Shown here: one piece after another, positions 18,241 to 27,462 of the stretch
How positions within the stretch are numbered: the stretch's first letter is position 1
Layout: each line of letters opens with the position of its first letter
Assembly (NCBI RefSeq): GCF_000153485.2
Contig: NC_018721.1
Span: 3,162,001-3,226,000, forward strand
From: Psychroflexus torquis ATCC 700755
GTDB taxonomy: Bacteria > Bacteroidota > Bacteroidia > Flavobacteriales > Flavobacteriaceae
Length of the DNA stretch: 64,000 nt
Direction: 5' to 3'
Translations under genes and position numbers: made by a program
Notes under the pieces: generated by a model
Seen by the model: the letters and a program-made list of their open reading frames with translations, nothing else
Database searches by the model: none
What the model was told of the DNA's origin: nothing

Positions 18241-18280
18241 TCTTGTGGCAAAAGTTTAAGTGATTTTAAAATATGCTTAT

Positions 18281-18637
18281 TTAAAACATAGTAATTTTTA
18301 CTTTCAGTCCCCACATTATTTCTTTGGCATCTTTTAATTTTAATGCGATAACCTTTTCATCTTTAAAATTGCTAGCATTTAAAAATTTTGGCTCAATGAC
18401 TGTATCGCCTAGAGTGTTTATATCACCAAAATAAACAATACCATCCTTTTCTTTTTCTATTAAGCACAGACCGTCCCTAAAAATAGGATAGGTTGCATAC
18501 TTAAATACTGTGCTTACTAAATCACTTTTAAAGTTGATAATAATGCCATCACCAGTGTCAATAATCGCCCACTGATCTCCTTTTTGGATAGCGGCTAAAT
18601 CTTCATGAAATGGAAAAATGTAATCCAAATTTTCCAA
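18281..18637 (-). pseudogene. WG-repeat protein with lost start
   Basis: A WG-repeat-like reading frame: HEDLAAIQKGDQWAIID and FRDGLCLIEKEKDGIVYFGD repeat the G-x-W/Y pattern of that family. The frame stays open upstream to about 18703 and encodes a convincing signal peptide (FISFIIFSLLFLGVAQT), but no ATG, GTG or TTG begins it: the codon before KIKFIS reads GTA. The annotated TTG start at 18637 would discard the signal peptide. The C-terminus (KVKITMF) does not look like the family. Probably a decayed secreted protein. Confidence 0.5.
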
Positions 18638-18869
18638 TGTTTGTGCTACCCCTAGAAAAAGTAAACTGAAGATGATGAAACTTATAAATTTAATTTTTAC
18701 TATGATTTATATATTGTAAGAATCATATTCTAAATATAGTAGCCTCCATAAAGTTTCGAAATGATATTTGTCATGCTTAACATCAAAACTGATCATATAC
18801 ATCAAAAGACAATGGTTAATTAGTTATAAGATATGGGAGCTTGTTAAGTTGAAAATTCTACTAAAAATA

Positions 18870-19035
18870 GGATAATGATTCGATTGAAAAATTAGTGGAA
18901 AATCCTTTAAACCTCTACTACGACAAAGATCAACTTTACACCCATACACTCAGCACCGATCTCTTTCATCCAAAAGTCAATTCTGATATGGAAGAGATTC
19001 TGGATAGGGTAGAGTATAGGGAGTTGGAAATTTAG
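18870..19035 (+). pseudogene. SRAP protein, duplicated 3' fragment
   Basis: The frame SIEKLVENPLNLYYDKDQL then THTLSTDLFHPKVN and MEEILDRVEYRELEI, stop at 19033-19035, is the C-terminal end of a second SRAP gene. Together with ~60 bp of downstream flank (GACCCTCCTCTACATAAATC) it matches 15640-15790. There is no N-terminal part. From 19100 to 19363 I see nothing. Confidence 0.7.
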
Positions 19036-19363
19036 GTTGAAAATAAAACTATAAGACCCTCCTCTACATAAATCATTAGCTCCATCAGGGGTGATCAATA
19101 GGTAAGTTTAAAAGCCATTGACGATATGTTTAAAATTTGGCTGATAAGTTCTAAATGTCCGAATTTACTTTGTGATTATATGGCAAAACTATTCAATCCA
19201 ATAATAAATTCTGTTGTACTCTTTTAGTACTAATTGTTTATCCCTTCATTTAAGCATCTATGGGTAGGCGGTTTTTATATCATTTGATCAAGTCCATACG
19301 CTTAAAACGGACATCTTAAATGCAATTGTTTTTTTGTAGCTTGCAACTTAAAATAAACGATTT

Positions 19364-20176
19364 ATGAAAAAAATTACTCTAGCACTTGTACTATTAACTT
19401 TTAGCGTTCAGGCCCAAGACTTCCCGTTACCGTATTGTGAGATTACAGATTCTAACGACGTTTCTGTGGAAGAAATAACATCAGTTGATTTTGCAGGAAC
19501 CAGTATATCAAATGCAGACTTGGCCAATGTTTTAATCGATGAAACAGCGAATGTGGTAGATATAGCTCAAGACGAAACCTATACGATTGAAGTTTCCGGT
19601 AATACATTTGGTAATTTTGACAATGATATTGTTGCTTTTATTGATTGGAACCAGAATGACGTTTTAGACGATACGGGTGAAATTTATGAAATAGGAACAC
19701 TTACCAACTCCACAGGTAGCGATGGTGTTTCAGTTTCTATTGCTATTACTGTCCCAGCTGATGCGGTATTAGGCACAACACGCATTAGACTTACAAAAAC
19801 ATATCAAGATGCTGATTCTCCTGCCGAAATAAACCCTTGCGGTATACAATTCAATCCTTTTGGACAAGGAGTTTTCTCTGGCTTTGGACAAGCTTTAGAT
19901 TTCACCTTACAGATAGACACGTCTTTAAGTACTGGTGAGTTCGACACTAATGCCTTAACCGTATATCCAATGCCAGTAAAAGATGTTTTAAATGTTTCCT
20001 ACAAGTCTTTAATAGATAGTATAAAAATCTATAATCTTTTAGGGCAAGAAGTATATTCTAAAAATACCAATTCAGATAGTTTACAACTAGACCTAGCTTC
20101 GCTTACTGTTGGTACTTATATCATAAAATTATTTACGGAACAAGTGCAACATAGCTTTAAAATTATAAAGCAATAG
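19364..20176 (+). CDS. Secreted GEVED-domain protein with T9SS type A sorting domain
   Basis: A 270-residue exported protein. A signal peptide (MKKITLALVLLTFSVQAQ) is followed by a GEVED-type beta domain (about residues 55-180; FGNFDNDIVAFIDWNQND and DDTGEIYEIG are characteristic). A C-terminal Por secretion tail (residues ~195-270: LTVYPMPVKDVLNVSY, KIYNLLGQEVY, LTVGTYIIKLF) directs export through the type IX system. It may be secreted or cell-surface attached; its binding partner is unknown. A terminator lies 30 bp after the stop. Confidence 0.85.
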   Translation: MKKITLALVLLTFSVQAQDFPLPYCEITDSNDVSVEEITSVDFAGTSISNADLANVLIDETANVVDIAQDETYTIEVSGNTFGNFDNDIVAFIDWNQNDVLDDTGEIYEIGTLTNSTGSDGVSVSIAITVPADAVLGTTRIRLTKTYQDADSPAEINPCGIQFNPFGQGVFSGFGQALDFTLQIDTSLSTGEFDTNALTVYPMPVKDVLNVSYKSLIDSIKIYNLLGQEVYSKNTNSDSLQLDLASLTVGTYIIKLFTEQVQHSFKIIKQ

Positions 20177-20206
20177 AAGTTGTTTAACAACATAAGATTA
20201 GTGTTT

Positions 20207-20243
20207 AAAACTGAGCAATGAAATACTCTAGCTCAGTTTTTTT
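20207..20243 (+). terminator. Rho-independent terminator
   Basis: AAAACTGAGC (20207-20216) pairs with GCTCAGTTTT (20231-20240), followed by a T-run. It ends the GEVED/T9SS gene. Confidence 0.8.
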
Positions 20244-20370
20244 AGTTTTTTAAAATTCATAAAAGTGGTTGTCAAAAAGCAAAGCTAATGTTGCAATGTT
20301 TATAAGGTTTCTACGAAATAAAGAATATTGGAATTTTAATATACTCACAGACTCTAAAAAGGATGAGTTA

Positions 20371-20562
20371 CACCAAATTAAATTTATAATGTTGTATAAA
20401 TAAATTGAATTATACGACGACGTAGCTCAGCACAGTTTTTTTGATGGATTGAAGTTAAAAACAACAAGCATGGCCTTAGTTACAGTAATTGTATTTGTTA
20501 AAAAATAGGTGAAAAAAGCCTATGCCGAATTCGTTTCGGTAAAACGATTTATTGCGACATCA
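20371..20562 (-). mobile_element. MITE copy C, 3' end eroded
   Basis: Reverse-orientation copy beginning CACCAAATTA (first base mutated from T) after a TTA flank. It holds the GTAGCTCAGCACAG, GCCGAATTCGTTTCGG and ACGATTTATTGCGACAT blocks. It breaks off after GACATCATATG, so the second terminus is lost. Confidence 0.75.
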
Positions 20563-20660
20563 TATGTTTTAAAAATTTAAACATTCGTAAAATATCTTGT
20601 GCATCATTTCATTCACTACATTTATTCAAAATTTAAAAACAAAATTTAAACTATAATACC

Positions 20661-20765
20661 ATGGCCAAATCTCAAGATTCAAAGAAAAATGTAAAAAAAG
20701 AGGCAGCATTAACTCCTAAAGAAAAAAAGGCTGCAAAATTGGCTAAAAAAGCAAAGCGTACCTAA
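20661..20765 (+). CDS. Small lysine/alanine-rich protein, 34 residues
   Basis: MAKSQDSKKNVKKEAALTPK continues EKKAAKLAKKAKRT. It is highly basic with KEKKAAKLAKKAK repeats, a type of tiny protein common in flavobacteria and often unannotated. Nucleic-acid or ribosome association is plausible from charge alone but unproven. The ATG is embedded in ACCATGGCC and the frame is complete. Confidence 0.55.
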   Translation: MAKSQDSKKNVKKEAALTPKEKKAAKLAKKAKRT

Positions 20766-20850
20766 GGATTAAAGCGTTTATAAAAAAAGCCTCTTTTTAG
20801 TGAATAGAAAGACGTAATCAATTCATTATAAATGCTTGAGTCAACTTTTA

Positions 20851-20897
20851 TTTTCACGCTACTAAAGATAAATGCGTTGGCTTTAGTAGCGTGAAAA
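20851..20897. repeat. Perfect 17-bp inverted repeat
   Basis: TTTTCACGCTACTAAAG (20851-20867) and CTTTAGTAGCGTGAAAA (20881-20897) pair perfectly around a 13-nt loop. It lies between the small basic gene and the convergent acyltransferase gene, so it probably acts as a bidirectional terminator (TTTT borders the stem on each strand). Confidence 0.7.
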
Positions 20898-21043
20898 AAC
20901 TAGTTTGGAATCTGTAGATCGTTGTATCCATAAACGTCGCGATCGTTTCAGCTCCTGAGTAGTATATCTCCTGTTAATGTGTCAATTAGATAAGTTCAGG
21001 TAGACCATTTAAAACATGTCAACCTCAATTCTAACCTGATAAA

Positions 21044-21580
21044 TCAAGTGTATTCCGGAACCTTACCGACTACTCCCACATAAAATTTCTGTAACTCTTT
21101 TAAATCCTTTTCATAATCGCCTGTCGTGTAAAAGGGTTTTGAAATCTTGACCGTTTTTGTAGGGTAATCAAAGGCAACTGCGGTAATTGGGACTTTTGCA
21201 TCTTGAGCGATGTAGTAAAATCCACTCTTCCATTTTTCTACCTTCTTTCTTGTTCCTTCGGGAGCTATAGAGAGATGGAATTTTTCTTTAGAGTGAAACA
21301 TATTTACAATTTGTTCCACTTTATTTTGCTTGGAGGACCGTTCAATAGGTACTCCACCCATCCATTTGAAATACCAACCCAATGGAGAATCAAAAAGTTC
21401 CTTTTTGCCCACAAAACTAATGGGCACTTTTATAATATTCCTCGTGAATATACCAACAAAGAAATCATGCCAGCTTGTATGAGGGAAGACTATAACAACA
21501 GTCTTTGGGGTGTCTTTATAAAATTGACCCTTAATTGACCAACCTAGGATAGTTTGAAATATAAATTTAGCTAATAGCAT
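21044..21580 (-). CDS. 1-acyl-glycerol-3-phosphate acyltransferase-like protein
   Basis: A 178-residue acyltransferase of the PlsC superfamily, which moves acyl chains to lysophospholipids at the membrane. The catalytic H-x4-D is H34-TSWH-D39 and the phosphate-binding motif is EGTR (108-111). It is shorter than typical PlsC (~240) but matches the short flavobacterial variety. An N-terminal hydrophobic segment anchors it. It stands alone on its strand, and its exact acceptor lipid is unknown. Confidence 0.8.
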   Translation of the reverse strand: MLLAKFIFQTILGWSIKGQFYKDTPKTVVIVFPHTSWHDFFVGIFTRNIIKVPISFVGKKELFDSPLGWYFKWMGGVPIERSSKQNKVEQIVNMFHSKEKFHLSIAPEGTRKKVEKWKSGFYYIAQDAKVPITAVAFDYPTKTVKISKPFYTTGDYEKDLKELQKFYVGVVGKVPEYT

Positions 21581-21779
21581 TGTAAAGTAGTATAGTTATT
21601 AAGGTGATTAATTTTCTATAATCCTGTATATCTTGTAGACCGTATATGGTGTTACCTTGGTAAAAATACACCTCTAATTTATTATTATTAGAATTTATAG
21701 AATAAATTCTTTACTTACTATTCACCATTTAAGTCCTTATTACAACTAACTTAAGCTTCAGGGCGGTATTCAATAAATT

Positions 21780-21905
21780 GAAGACTAAATTATCAATCAA
21801 AAAAACAACTAAAAATTTAGCTTATAAATCCGTAAGCCTAGAGGGATACTATCAAAAAATAATAGAGAAAAGAGAGGTTTTTAGCTCGGTTTTTTGATTC
21901 AACTC
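21780..21905 (+). mobile_element. Possible IS110 right-end relic
   Basis: The stretch with ATAAATCCGTAAGCCTAGAG and GAGAGGTTTTTAGCTCGG resembles the non-coding tail after the IS110 relic at 9560-9660 (ATGAATCCATGAGCCTAGAA, then GTTTTTACCTCAG). No coding part remains. The flanking 21581-21780 and 21906-22046 hold no gene I can see. Confidence 0.35.
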
Positions 21906-22046
21906 ATTTCATTCTAATGTGTCTCAGGCATTTCTAAAAAAATTCATACCAACCAAGGATGTAGCCAAAAAAACAAATAGGCATGGGTTTTTACCTTGTA
22001 AGTGAAGTCATTTATTTCACAAAAGTTTTAGTCACAATGTCAAAGC

Positions 22047-22220
22047 CTATGTGTTTTCTAGCTCTTCCTTTTTATTGTATCCAATGCGACCAGCGACAAC
22101 TGAAATTAATAACATGACCGGCATAGCCAACTTCCAGTGGGGACAAGAAAAATAGGCACAGACCATAAGCCCAAAAGCTAGTCCGCTTATCCAAAAAAGT
22201 ATGATATGAAGTTTAAGCAT
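22047..22220 (-). CDS. Small membrane protein, 57 residues
   Basis: The product starts MLKLHIILFWISGLAFGLMV and continues CAYFSCPHWKLAMPVMLLIS, ending in a charged tail with NKKEELENT. Two hydrophobic helices with a short CPHW loop suggest a small integral membrane protein. I do not recognise the family. The frame is complete from ATG (22220) to TAG. Confidence 0.5.
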   Translation of the reverse strand: MLKLHIILFWISGLAFGLMVCAYFSCPHWKLAMPVMLLISVVAGRIGYNKKEELENT

Positions 22221-22388
22221 AATATTAAATTTAAAAGGTGTTTTCTAAAAACAAAATATCAAAACGTTTATTGTCTTTGGCTTATGGAAATCATTTGTAA
22301 ACAATAATTTCAAATAAAAGTTTGATTATAAAAGTTTGAAAATTATAAGTTTATTCAAAAATACTGAAGAAAAAAGCTCTTTTTCACT

Positions 22389-22820
22389 TCAGTTCTTCTT
22401 AATATCCTCAATATTTAGATCGTGATCAATTGCTGAAAAAAGTTGACCATTAGGACCATCATTTTCGATTAAAACTGAAAAAATTGCCACTGGTAAAACT
22501 TATTCTAAAGCATAATCGGCATTTGAATTTCCTCTAAACCAGTCCGAAACCAACTAGGATCAAGCCTATTTATTCTCACACTATTATTTTTAAGATCTAC
22601 GGCGATATCATCAGTAAGCTTATAAACCGCTCACTTTGAAGCATCATAAGGGGTGAGTTCTGGCTTGCCTTCTATTCCAAAGATAAGATTGACTTCACGT
22701 CCAAAAGCATTTTCTATCAGTGTTGGAATTAACACGGCAGTCAATCCATACATCGCGTAGACATTTAGTTTAAAACCAATTATCCAATCATCAAAACTAT
22801 ATACAGCATTGCTTTTTCGA
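22389..22820 (-). pseudogene. Short-chain dehydrogenase, decayed
   Basis: The minus strand reads FKLNVYAMYGLTAVLIPTLI, then LTPYDASK followed by an in-frame TGA, then AVYKLTDDIAVDLKNNSVRI. YDASK is the SDR catalytic Y-x3-K. The last part (NADYALE, stop, VLP and DGPNGQLFSAIDHDLN) needs a frame change. The NAD-binding N-terminus is gone, cut at the next gene. Confidence 0.7.
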
Positions 22821-22846
22821 ATTACTAACTGTTTTACACTGTTTTT

Positions 22847-24934
22847 GTGATATTTTGCACAGCTATTTTAAAAGTAATATCTTGTTCAGGAATTAATAAA
22901 AGTAAACCCTTGCACTTAAAGTCTTATCTTTTTCTGTTAGTTATATTATGTTGTGTTAATCAAGCTGATGCACAGTTAAATGCTCAAGTCACAGGTGATG
23001 CGATCGACCAAGGTAATAATTGCTACACCATCACTCAAGACCAAGAGTTTCAAGTTGGTGGGGTGTGGTATAACAACCCTATTGATTTTGATACAGATTT
23101 TACTATTTTCTATCAAAATAATTTTGGGTCTAGAGATCTCGATGGAGCAGATGGTATGGCATTAGTATTTAAGGATAATCCTACTCCCATTTTAGGGGAT
23201 CCAGGAGGAGGTTTGGGGTATTCAGGAATAACTCCTTCTTTGACTATTGAATTTGATACTTTTCAGAATGCCGACTTTGGCGATCCTGCAGGGGATCATA
23301 TTTCCATAATGCGCAACGGAAATCCCAACCATAATTTAAGTACTAATTTAGCAGGACCTGTCTTGGCTATCGATACGAATCCAGATATAGAAGATGGTAT
23401 TGCACATGACGTAAGAATCGAATGGGATGCCTCTACCAACACCTTAAGTGTATTTTTTGATTGTCTGTTGCGTCTTACCTTCACTGATAATGTTAAAGAC
23501 ACTATTTTCTCAGGTGATAATTCAGTATTTTTTGGATTTGTGGGCTCTACAGGAGGTGATACTAATATCCATGAGGTATGTTTTAATCGGGTTTCCTTTG
23601 TAGATAATCTACAATTGGATGATGAGGTTATTTGTGAAAACGGGGAGGTCCAAGTAGATGCTACTATTCCTAGCGGAATTACCTACAGTTGGTCTCCAAC
23701 TAATGGGGTAAGTGATCCAGATAGCCCTAACCCAATCTTGTCGCCTGCCGAAACTACAACCTATACAGTTACAATTAGCGATGTTTGTGGAGAAACGACC
23801 ACAGAAGAATTAACGGTTACAGTAAAGTCACTCATCACTACGGAACCTGTTTTTAACCCTGTTTCACCCATCTGTGAGGGGGACACCTTAAATCCGTTAC
23901 CCCCAACATCAGAAGATCAGATTACTGGAACATGGTCACCTGAATTGAATAATTCTACAACTACGACCTATACATTTACGCCTTTAGCTTTGGAATGTGC
24001 GCCTGAAACCACTCTGGTTATTGAGGTTATTCCTTCTGAGATTCCTACCTTCACTCCTGTTGATCCCGTTTGTCCTGGTGAGTTTTTAGCAGATTTGCCT
24101 ACAATTTCAAACAACAATATTACGGGGACTTGGACACCCGCTATAAATAACACGGTTACAACAGTCTACACCTTCACACCAGACTTAGGACAAGGCTGCG
24201 CGACGTCTACAACGCTTGAAATTCTTATAACCGATCCTGATATTCCCACATTTAATCCCATTGATCCTATTTGTGTAGGAGAAACCCTCCAAGATTTGCC
24301 TATAACTTCCAATGAAGGCATTACAGGATCTTGGTCACCTGCCTTAAATAATATGGTCACCACCCTCTATTTATTTGAGCCAGATCCTGGTCAGTGTGCT
24401 TCAGATAACGTAAGCCTAGAAATTCAAGTCATTCCCATAAGCCAACTTTCTATAGATATCGATCTTAGTTCAGAAGCGTTTAGTCAAAACCAAGTTGCAG
24501 TTATTAATGTTTCAGGAGGAACTGGCGCTTATGAGTTTCAGTTGAATAATGGCGATTGGAGAAAAGAGAATACCTTTAGTAACCTTCAAGGTTGCGAAGA
24601 CTATGAAATAAGAGCTCGTGAAACTTCAGGCTGTAGTAATATAGCTGCTGTTAACTTCCGGGTTTTAGATTATCCAAAGTTTTTTACACCTAATGGAGAT
24701 TTTAGAAATGACAGTTGGAATATTGAGTGCCTAAAAGACCAAGCAGAAGCAAGGATTAGTATTTATGATCGCTATGGAAAAATGCTGGCTTTTATAAATC
24801 CCAGTAGTTTGGGCTGGGATGGCACTTACAATGGTGCTTTTATGCCAACAAATGACTATTGGTTTAGAGTGGAATACCTCAACAAGGAAGGCCAGCCAAA
24901 AGTCTTTACTTCAAATTTCACCCTAAAGCGCTAA
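22847..24934 (+). CDS. L-type lectin-like protein with T9SS type B sorting domain
   Basis: Up to 695 residues. A signal peptide ends near residue 43 (CCVNQADAQ); the listed GTG start is doubtful and a TTG at 22910 (before HLKSYLFLL) may be better. A legume-lectin-like domain follows (about 47-255; DGADGMALVFKDNP, LTIEFDTFQN). Next comes an Ig/PKD-like domain and three ~68-residue repeats starting near 328, 398 and 465, each with PICxG, ITGTWSP and TTVYTF-type strings. The C-terminus (FFTPNGDFRNDSWNI, YDRYGKML, GWDGTYNG) is a gliding-motility-type sorting domain. Probably a surface glycan binder. Confidence 0.82.
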   Translation: MIFCTAILKVISCSGINKSKPLHLKSYLFLLVILCCVNQADAQLNAQVTGDAIDQGNNCYTITQDQEFQVGGVWYNNPIDFDTDFTIFYQNNFGSRDLDGADGMALVFKDNPTPILGDPGGGLGYSGITPSLTIEFDTFQNADFGDPAGDHISIMRNGNPNHNLSTNLAGPVLAIDTNPDIEDGIAHDVRIEWDASTNTLSVFFDCLLRLTFTDNVKDTIFSGDNSVFFGFVGSTGGDTNIHEVCFNRVSFVDNLQLDDEVICENGEVQVDATIPSGITYSWSPTNGVSDPDSPNPILSPAETTTYTVTISDVCGETTTEELTVTVKSLITTEPVFNPVSPICEGDTLNPLPPTSEDQITGTWSPELNNSTTTTYTFTPLALECAPETTLVIEVIPSEIPTFTPVDPVCPGEFLADLPTISNNNITGTWTPAINNTVTTVYTFTPDLGQGCATSTTLEILITDPDIPTFNPIDPICVGETLQDLPITSNEGITGSWSPALNNMVTTLYLFEPDPGQCASDNVSLEIQVIPISQLSIDIDLSSEAFSQNQVAVINVSGGTGAYEFQLNNGDWRKENTFSNLQGCEDYEIRARETSGCSNIAAVNFRVLDYPKFFTPNGDFRNDSWNIECLKDQAEARISIYDRYGKMLAFINPSSLGWDGTYNGAFMPTNDYWFRVEYLNKEGQPKVFTSNFTLKR

Positions 24935-25052
24935 TCGGACCTAAGCCGTATTCCTTTTTGAGACTTAAGTTTGATTTTTATTCCTTTTAGTTGCAAACAG
25001 AAGAACAAAAAAGATAAATTTTAAGTAGTTTCATCTTTTAATTAGCACTCTT

Positions 25053-25580
25053 ATGAAAAAGGTAATGATCGCTTCAAAGAATCCCGTCAAAATCCAATCT
25101 GTCAAAAATGGATTTGAAAAAATGTTTCCTGATCAAGAATTCGAGTTTACAGGAATGTCCACGCCTTCAGGTGTTGCTGATCAACCTTTTAGCAATAGTG
25201 AAACTTTTCTTGGAGCCAAAAATAGAGCAAATACTATTTTTACCAAATTTAAAGACGCCGATTTTCATGTTGGAATTGAGGGTGGAATAGAACATTTTGA
25301 TAATGAAATGGAGGCTTTTGCATGGGTTTTCATCATATCTAAGGACAAGTGTGGAAAAGCGAGGACAGGAACTTTTTTTCTTCCCAATGAGGTAGTTAAC
25401 CTCATAAAAGAGGGGAAAGAACTCGGGGATGCCGATGATATCGTTTTTAACCGTCGCAACTCCAAACAAGAGAGTGGGGCTGTAGGAATTTTGACGGGAG
25501 ATGTTATCGACAGAACCAAGTATTATACCGAAGCTGTAATTTTAGCTCTAATTCCATTTAAGAACGTGGATTTGTATTAG
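25053..25580 (+). CDS. yjjX: Inosine/xanthosine triphosphatase (YjjX family)
   Basis: A 175-residue house-cleaning NTPase that hydrolyses ITP/XTP to keep damaged purines out of nucleic acids. Family features are the start KKVMIASKNPVKIQSVKNGF, VADQPFSNSETFLGAKNRA, the glycine-rich HVGIEGGIE and the final SGAVGILTGDVIDRTKYY. Length is standard. It is followed after 213 bp by the symporter gene; the gap (25581-25793) has no convincing gene. Confidence 0.88.
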   Translation: MKKVMIASKNPVKIQSVKNGFEKMFPDQEFEFTGMSTPSGVADQPFSNSETFLGAKNRANTIFTKFKDADFHVGIEGGIEHFDNEMEAFAWVFIISKDKCGKARTGTFFLPNEVVNLIKEGKELGDADDIVFNRRNSKQESGAVGILTGDVIDRTKYYTEAVILALIPFKNVDLY

Positions 25581-25793
25581 ATTTTTTTTGTCTTTTTATA
25601 ACTTATTTTCTAGAGCTCAGTGCACCTCTAGGCTCTCCCTATTTCAGTCATCGAGACCAATATCGAGAGGTAAACAATTTGGTAATTGGGTAAGGTTTGC
25701 TTCTGGTTTTTCAGAAAAACTCCTTATATCTCTGTGGTTTTACAGCATAAAACAATATTTTCGAGGTGATTTTAAAATTCTAAATAGAAAAAA

Positions 25794-27287
25794 ATGATCA
25801 CAAAACTTATCGTCCTATCCGTTTATGTAGCTATTCTATTTTTAATCGGAATACTCGCTTCACGGAGAGTAAAAAGTATGAGTGATTATTATTTAGGAGG
25901 TAAAAAAATGGGCTTTTGGGCGGTTGCTTTTTCGGCTAGAGCAACTGGTGAATCTGGATGGCTATTAATCGGTCTTACGGGAATGGGAGCGATTGCTGGT
26001 TATTCTGGTTATTGGGTGGTTGCTGGTGAAGTCCTCGGTGTTTTTCTGTCTTGGCAGTTTATGGCCAAGAAATTCAAAAGGAGAACAGACGACTACAATT
26101 CTATTACCATTCCTGATTATCTCCAAAGTCATTTCAAATCCTCCACCAATACCCTCCGAATTTTATCGGCTTCTGTTCTCGTGGTTTTCGTCATCATTTA
26201 TGTCGCCTCCCAAATGGATGTTACAGGAATTGCATTTGAATCCATGCTCAATATTGACTATCGAATTGGCGCCTTAGTCGGTTTTAGTATTGTTCTCCTC
26301 TATATTTTTGTCGGTGGCTTTGTTGCTGCAGTTTGGTCAGATATGTTTCAGGGTGTTTTAATGTTCTTTGGCTTGGTTTTAATCCCTATTGTGGTTTGGT
26401 TTTCTATGGACCATGGTGCTGGAGTTACCGAAGGCTTAAATGCTATTGACCCCACTCTCACTCAAATAATGGGCAGAAGTGAAGACGGATGGTTGAACTT
26501 TTTTACAATTCTTGGTTTCTCTATGATTGGGTTGGGCTTTTTAGGATCACCTCAAGTTTATGTTCGCTTTATGTCTATTGAAAGTGAGAAAGAGATAGAT
26601 AAAGGGAAGTGGGTAGCCTTGCTTTTTACGCTCTTAACCGATGCTGCAGCAGTAACGATAGGTATTTTAGCCCGAATTTATTTTACAAAGGAAGGGCAAG
26701 ACCCTGAAGCCATTTTGGGAACTGGTGGTGAAGATGTTCTGAGCATGATCACTCATGAGTTTTTACCCACTATTCTAGTAGCGATCTTTATTGCTATTGT
26801 GCTTTCAGCCATTATGTCGACTATCGACTCTCTTCTCATACTGGCCTCTAGTGCCGTGACTCGTGATTTCTATCAAAAAATATTCAGACCAGATTTAAAA
26901 GATAAAGACTTAACGAAACTTTCAAGACTCGTCACTGTTGCCATGGCTATGGCTGCCCTTGGCATCGCTATTTTATTATATAACCTGTATCCAGACAGAC
27001 AGGTTTTCTGGATTATGATATTTGGATGGTCTGGAATTGCTGCCACATTCTGTCCTGTCATTATTCTATCTCTTTTCTGGAAAGGCTATTCAGAACAAGG
27101 TGCGATTGTTTCCATGATTACCGGGTTTGTCTCAGTGATTCTATTCAAATTTGTATTCGCCAATTTGGAAGGAATAGGAGTCTATTTTCAAAAATTAGAT
27201 GTCCTAGCGCCCTCTTTTGCGTTGGCAATGATAACAGGATATATCGCTTCAAAAATATATCCACCTAAGCCTAGTCATGTCAAATAA
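25794..27287 (+). CDS. Sodium:solute symporter (PutP-like)
   Basis: A 497-residue integral membrane transporter of the SSS family with about 13 hydrophobic helices. SDYYLGGKKMGFWAVAFSAR and ARATGESGWLLIGLTGMG match the sodium/proline symporter branch, so proline or a related solute is likely. The conserved SSS stretch ILSAIMSTIDSLLILASSA is near residue 345. It is intact and seems to be its own transcription unit. Naming the solute is inference. Confidence 0.85.
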   Translation: MITKLIVLSVYVAILFLIGILASRRVKSMSDYYLGGKKMGFWAVAFSARATGESGWLLIGLTGMGAIAGYSGYWVVAGEVLGVFLSWQFMAKKFKRRTDDYNSITIPDYLQSHFKSSTNTLRILSASVLVVFVIIYVASQMDVTGIAFESMLNIDYRIGALVGFSIVLLYIFVGGFVAAVWSDMFQGVLMFFGLVLIPIVVWFSMDHGAGVTEGLNAIDPTLTQIMGRSEDGWLNFFTILGFSMIGLGFLGSPQVYVRFMSIESEKEIDKGKWVALLFTLLTDAAAVTIGILARIYFTKEGQDPEAILGTGGEDVLSMITHEFLPTILVAIFIAIVLSAIMSTIDSLLILASSAVTRDFYQKIFRPDLKDKDLTKLSRLVTVAMAMAALGIAILLYNLYPDRQVFWIMIFGWSGIAATFCPVIILSLFWKGYSEQGAIVSMITGFVSVILFKFVFANLEGIGVYFQKLDVLAPSFALAMITGYIASKIYPPKPSHVK

Positions 27288-27462
27288 AAGGCTCCTCATG
27301 AAAGGCTTTCAAGTGATGAAAATTAAAATCCGAAGATTCTATTGTGGACTTTATAATGTAATATAAACATATATTCACAGCGGTTTACCTAAAATATTTA
27401 CAGCTAAACGCCTATTATTGTTTAATATAATGAGTTGTGACTGATATTGACCATACTGAGAA

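Noticed and set aside
25588..25797. 69-codon frame between yjjX and the symporter
   Set aside because: Covers the likely leader of the symporter gene and overlaps its start; no recognisable features.
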